Positions 59,541-64,000 of a stretch of 64,000 bases of DNA are shown in pieces. The position numbers and the translations under genes are program-made. This DNA comes from Vanilla planifolia. Lineage: Eukaryota > Streptophyta > Magnoliopsida > Asparagales > Orchidaceae. Under the pieces are notes generated by a model. It had not been told where the DNA came from and made no database searches. It saw only the letters and a list, made by a program, of their open reading frames with translations. Each line of letters opens with the position of its first letter. Position 1 is the first letter of the stretch. The stretch lies in NCBI GenBank assembly GCA_023846275.1, contig CM043875.1, positions 40,826,633 to 40,890,632 on the forward strand. The letters are read 5' to 3'.

Positions 59541-61900
59541 CCCTTGATAGATCCAAAAAATGATAATGATCATTGATGGAGTTGTGAGGTTGTAAGGATG
59601 CCCCCGACAAGTTTTAAGAATTGGTCGATCTTCTCTACCTTTTGATTGAGATGAGCAATTCATGAAGGGTAAGCATAGCATGCTCCACAAGCTTAGAGTT
59701 AAGCTAGGAACTGTTGTATTTCTTATGACATTTCTTCTTGAACTTGTTCTTAGATGAGAAAGGGGCAAAAGAGAGATTAATGTGGAAGGAGGCCACAAAC
59801 ACACGATCAAGTTTTAACCAGGTCGAATCGACAAGGTTGGGATGGCGAGGGAGGCATTACCAAGTGGCTTTGGTGATGCAACATCTTGAGTTTGACTCTA
59901 GCAACTTCCTTTGATTCCTTTTTGGTTTTTTGTCTTTTTCTTAACAATGAGAGTTCATAAACCCACCTATTCTTCCAAAAAAAGAGCACTCATTCAAGCT
60001 TCTATGAAAAATTACTTTGATAATATTGTCAATCATGATGTGTGGTGATGGCGTTGACTCATTAGTGAGGCCAATGAATGTGTCTTTGATCATGTCAGTT
60101 GGTCAATCTAGACCAAGGAATAGCAAATTTATGCATGCTAAAAACAAGGTCTAGTGAGGGGGAAGGCTACAAAGTAGGAGCAAAGGACCCTTAGGCTAGC
60201 TTGGGATATCCAATAAAAGGCAAGGGTCTAGGAGAACCTTGGCTAAGGTTAGTTGAAGGACGCTCAACCAAGTGGCCCAATTTGCCACTTCAACACAATT
60301 ACTAAAAATTATCATTCTTTCCATACCAATGATAACCACATCTCTCCATCCTAATATCCCGACATTAGGAACAATACGAAAGAGGTTGTTCACTCCATAT
60401 ATGCAGAGGTAAATTTGTTAAAAGCATCCAAACAAGGATTGTCATACCAATATGGGATTTAGTGCTAAACGATGTCTTGATCCTGCCTCTTAGAGAAAAG
60501 AATCATAAGCAATATGCTCTGAAACCCATGACCTAAAGTCCACCATAATTCCCCCATCAACAAGTCAACTCATTTTAGAGTCATGAGAAAACGAACCTAC
60601 AACAAAAGAACAGCAAATCCACCCTTGACATTTCTTAAAGTTTCTCAACATCATTGTCGTTAACCACAACAATTATACAAGGTGAACTTGAAAAAGGGAT
60701 AATGGGTCCTTTGGTTGACGTACTACGATTAGCTGACACAATAGACTTCGATTGGCTTAAATGGCTCACTAGGGGTCCAAAGGTTTATAATTGAGGGTGC
60801 AAAAGCCCAAAAGTATGCAAAAAGGAATTGATCTTAACTAGGGGCCCCAAATTGCCTCTTTAGAGAATTCTGAACCACGAGTATGGAGTGGTCCATTGCC
60901 CTAAACATGGCCTAAACCAACCACGTTAACAAACAAGCCCATTCACCCAAATCCCCCCATGTTTGCTCAACATGTGAAATGCTATGGCTACCACCCACTC
61001 AGTCAATGAGGAAGCCAATAGACAACAATGGGCCTAACAAGTCCCATTGAAGCACAAAGGTCACATTGCATAAAGTAGGCATCACATCACATATTATACC
61101 ATCATGCACCATGCTGCCCCTTTAGTCATTACAACTAATGAATCAAAAATGAGCGGCAAAGCATCATTGCTACTTCCAGGCCTGTGATGCCAAGCATTTC
61201 TTCATCATGTACTAAATGAAGCTAATACTTGATGTGTATGCCATTGTTGACCAAGATAATACCATTATCATACCAGGTAACCCCACCAACCATACATAAC
61301 CTCCTTAGTCATCCCAACGAACTCATTGCTACCAACACAATCCCTAGAGTCACCTTATTACAAAATAAATTACATATAAAGAGCACGTCACAATTGAAGA
61401 TTACAAAAAACTTCATAATATAATAGGCAACAAGGGCATGATGATGCAGTGACCCTCCTTACCTCTATCAATCTCAATATCTATAAGATAATGGTTAAAT
61501 AAATCAAATTTTACTAGGAAACCGAAGAATCTTAATGCCAAAAGATGAAGAGAAGAAGACAATCCCCCTTCCCCCTTGAACAATGCCTTTACAAAAGTCA
61601 TAACCAACTAATAGCACTAGGGCCTAAACTCTCATGGAAAGCATGTAACATAGCCTCATCACCAACTAACATCAAATTCTGTAGGCAGCAAGACAAAAGG
61701 GAACTCGAAAGAACTTGATAGTAGCCATGGTCCATTGCCCCCTTTAGGGTTGTCCTTTGCCACAACAAAGAGTTCAACAGTAGATGGAGAAGTCACAAGA
61801 AATGGAGCCCAAAGAAGGGGTAACAGATAAGAAGGCCCCAAAAAAGAGGAAAGAGAGCAACGAACTACTTAAGATCCCCTCAAAGTCACTCAACTCTAGT
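59541..61900 (-). mobile_element. Probable LINE ORF1 and 5' region (relic)
   Basis: By position this is the ORF1 side of the minus-strand LINE. Only weak, broken similarity is visible (a Cys-rich NCVEVANWATWL segment near 60290 and a basic stretch near 59890). The GC-richer composition continues to about 61900 and then drops, which I take as the approximate 5' end. Confidence 0.45.
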
Positions 61901-64000
61901 AGATGATAAGTTTATCAAAAAAAGGCATGAATACTTGAGAACTAATGTTAAGAAGTTACTCCACCCATTTACCAATTTTTTATTTGTATTTGTTAGAAAC
62001 TTAAATATAGTGTTATAGAATGCATTAGAAAGAACTTGTATAAATTTATGCAAGTTATACTTAAGATTAGTAGGGTTCTACTTATCATATAGATCATATT
62101 CTTTTAATTGACTTTCGTACATATGATGAAAGATTATTCAAAATTTTATTCTTTTATTTGTCGTATAATTAATTAATTAATTGCATAAACGTGATGAAGA
62201 AAGAATATGCAAGCTCCTAATTTTGGAGATGTAATTAAGATTTAAAAACTAACAATAAATTTTCATGATTATTCCACTAAACAATTAGCTTAGGCTATTG
62301 CTTCCTTGCTTGGAAGAGAGACGATACTGCTTATGGAGTGAGATACCCCAAAACAAGATTTGGTCATTATTTGTACAACTCTCACTATATTTTCTTCCTA
62401 TTTTTATTCTATTTTTCTATGTTTTCAACTCTCATTTATGATCTAAACCACATATATGATTGAAAAACCATACCTTAGCTTGCATTACAATGCAACAAAG
62501 CCAAAACACATTATACCTTACAATTCACAAATTGAATAATATGTTATGTACAAGACACATTTATGAGTTTTTATATTAGAAATGATCATGACATGGCATT
62601 GATTATTATCAATTACCTAATTATAACAATAATAATTAATTTTAAAGCTTTTTACTAGCATTATTGTAACTTTAAATGAGGGAAAAAATTAAATCATTGA
62701 CAATCTATTTTTCAAAAAAAAGAATAATTATAAAACAAAATGACAAAATCAATCCTATTTAGTTGGATTAAAATTTATTGCTATTTTTATTATTATCGCT
62801 AACATTATTCATGGTTGTTTATTTTAAAAATCTAAATTCCCTTACTAATCTTAGACTTGATCTATTAACAAGCATAAATTTGAATCAAGCGATTTATTAG
62901 TTCCTGGTATGTTAGTAATCCTTTGATTTTCATGTTTTAACAATCTCAATACATATAATTTTCCTTTGATAGATTTTAACCTTATTTCTTAATGGAAATT
63001 ACATGAGACTCACTATGTGTGAGCTCATAATTATATTTTAACTTCTCCATTGGAACAACAAATAATTAAAAAGGATGAAATCTCATTATTGTACATCAAA
63101 TTTGGCATATGAGCATGATTGGGTATGTTAATGCATAGAATTGCTCCTATTTTTATCCTTTTGATATTAGTTTAGCAACTTAAAGCTTCTACTATGCATT
63201 CCTTTGGATTACCATCTCCTTCTTAACCACTAAGATTAAATTAGAGATATCAAATCAAATTGGATGATTGCTCTTTCCCAAACAATAAGAACCATCCTTG
63301 GTGTTAATAATCAATAACCAATGATTTCAAAAAATGTAGTGTATATTTCTACTTCAACATACATTTCAAAAACCATAATTAGTGCTATTGAACAAATCAT
63401 AAGTGAATAGTCATACCATAGGATATGAAAAAAAATCTTAACATCCTCTTCAAATATAAGTTCTTTGCCTTATGCATTTTATACAATGATCCCTAGATTT
63501 TTTATGCTATTGGTAGAGTATCCGATGCATCGGTTTCGGTTTGAATTGTTATTATCACTCACCATCTATAGCTACCAAAGTTAATTCATCTCACAAGGAA
63601 GTAGAAGACATCTTGGATCACTTGAACAATTTGGAGCATGAACATTCAATTCAAGATGCCAAGGAATGAGCCATTATTTTGAAGGATGTAGCTAATGATA
63701 CACTACTCCTGTTGAGTCTAAATCTTATCGTATAGATCTTTTGATAACCCAACTCTAGGTAGACTCCAAGAGCCTAAACATCCCGATCCACCTACCCAAT
63801 CCTTACTCCTAATTTGTGGTGTGTCGATGCCAATGCTAGCTTTTGATGAATCTGAAATTTAGTAAATTGTTGCAATTAAGATCAACTTTAGGCTGAGAAC
63901 TCCTTGACATTGAAGCTTCAGTAGCACCAATTTGTTGGTGATGCATAATTTTAGTCACATCAAAGAATTTGCAAAGCTTTAATAGAAGTTAGAAAGAGGG
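61901..64000. other. AT-rich DNA to the window end, no gene recognised
   Basis: Nothing coding is recognisable to about 63500. The last 500 bases are less AT-rich and include a short open stretch (EVEDILDHLNNLEHEHSI at about 63600-63655) that could be transposon debris, but I cannot assign it. Confidence 0.4.

Noticed and set aside
63560..63700. Short open stretch resembling a coiled segment
   Set aside because: Too short and too weak to assign to a gene or element.

Overview
This window is nuclear DNA from a seed plant. The evidence is AT-rich sequence with GT-AG introns, a vacuolar-type alpha-mannosidase with plant-like sequence, a chloroplast light-regulated LIR1 gene, an intronless plant histone H4 gene, and relics of plant LINE, RTE, copia and MULE transposons. 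The very long introns, packed with old transposon debris, point to a lineage with expanded introns. The sequence alone does not fix the species.

Layout. Positions 1-40209 hold the 3' four-fifths of one large plus-strand gene, a GH38 alpha-mannosidase. Twenty-five exons (900 to 40209) join without a break in frame into about 826 residues ending in a natural stop. Roughly the first 200 residues, including the expected catalytic nucleophile segment, lie upstream of the window. Most introns are 66-900 bases, but five are giant (about 8.0, 5.0, 9.2, 6.1 and 4.4 kb). Each giant intron carries relics or old repeats: an RTE-type reverse transcriptase and a LINE tail (intron 4), a MULE transposase and a LINE ORF1 copy (intron 10), direct repeats and a second LINE ORF1 copy (intron 15), a copia polyprotein (intron 18) and a second copia integrase relic (intron 20).

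Positions 43434-44432 hold a complete three-exon LIR1 gene (light-regulated chloroplast protein, 137 residues). An exact evening element and an I-box core lie 120-140 bases upstream of its ATG. Positions 48096-48407 hold a complete intronless histone H4 gene with histone-type promoter motifs. Between them (44.7-47.4 kb) lies a tandemly duplicated block of about 0.87 kb. Its second copy is split by about 0.93 kb of unrelated DNA and contains a perfect 39-bp-arm palindrome.

From 48.4 kb to the end I see no intact host gene. There is a roughly 390-bp tandem duplication (52.5-53.3 kb) and a long, decayed minus-strand LINE (54.1-61.9 kb) with recognisable endonuclease, reverse transcriptase and zf-RVT parts. 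That LINE is interrupted by about 2 kb of foreign DNA. The three host genes have unrelated jobs (glycan turnover, photosynthetic electron-transport organisation, chromatin) and are simply neighbours on the plus strand. I found no clearly novel system. The most unusual items are the ORF1-only LINE pair, the palindrome in the duplicated block, and the in-frame duplication inside the RTE reverse transcriptase.
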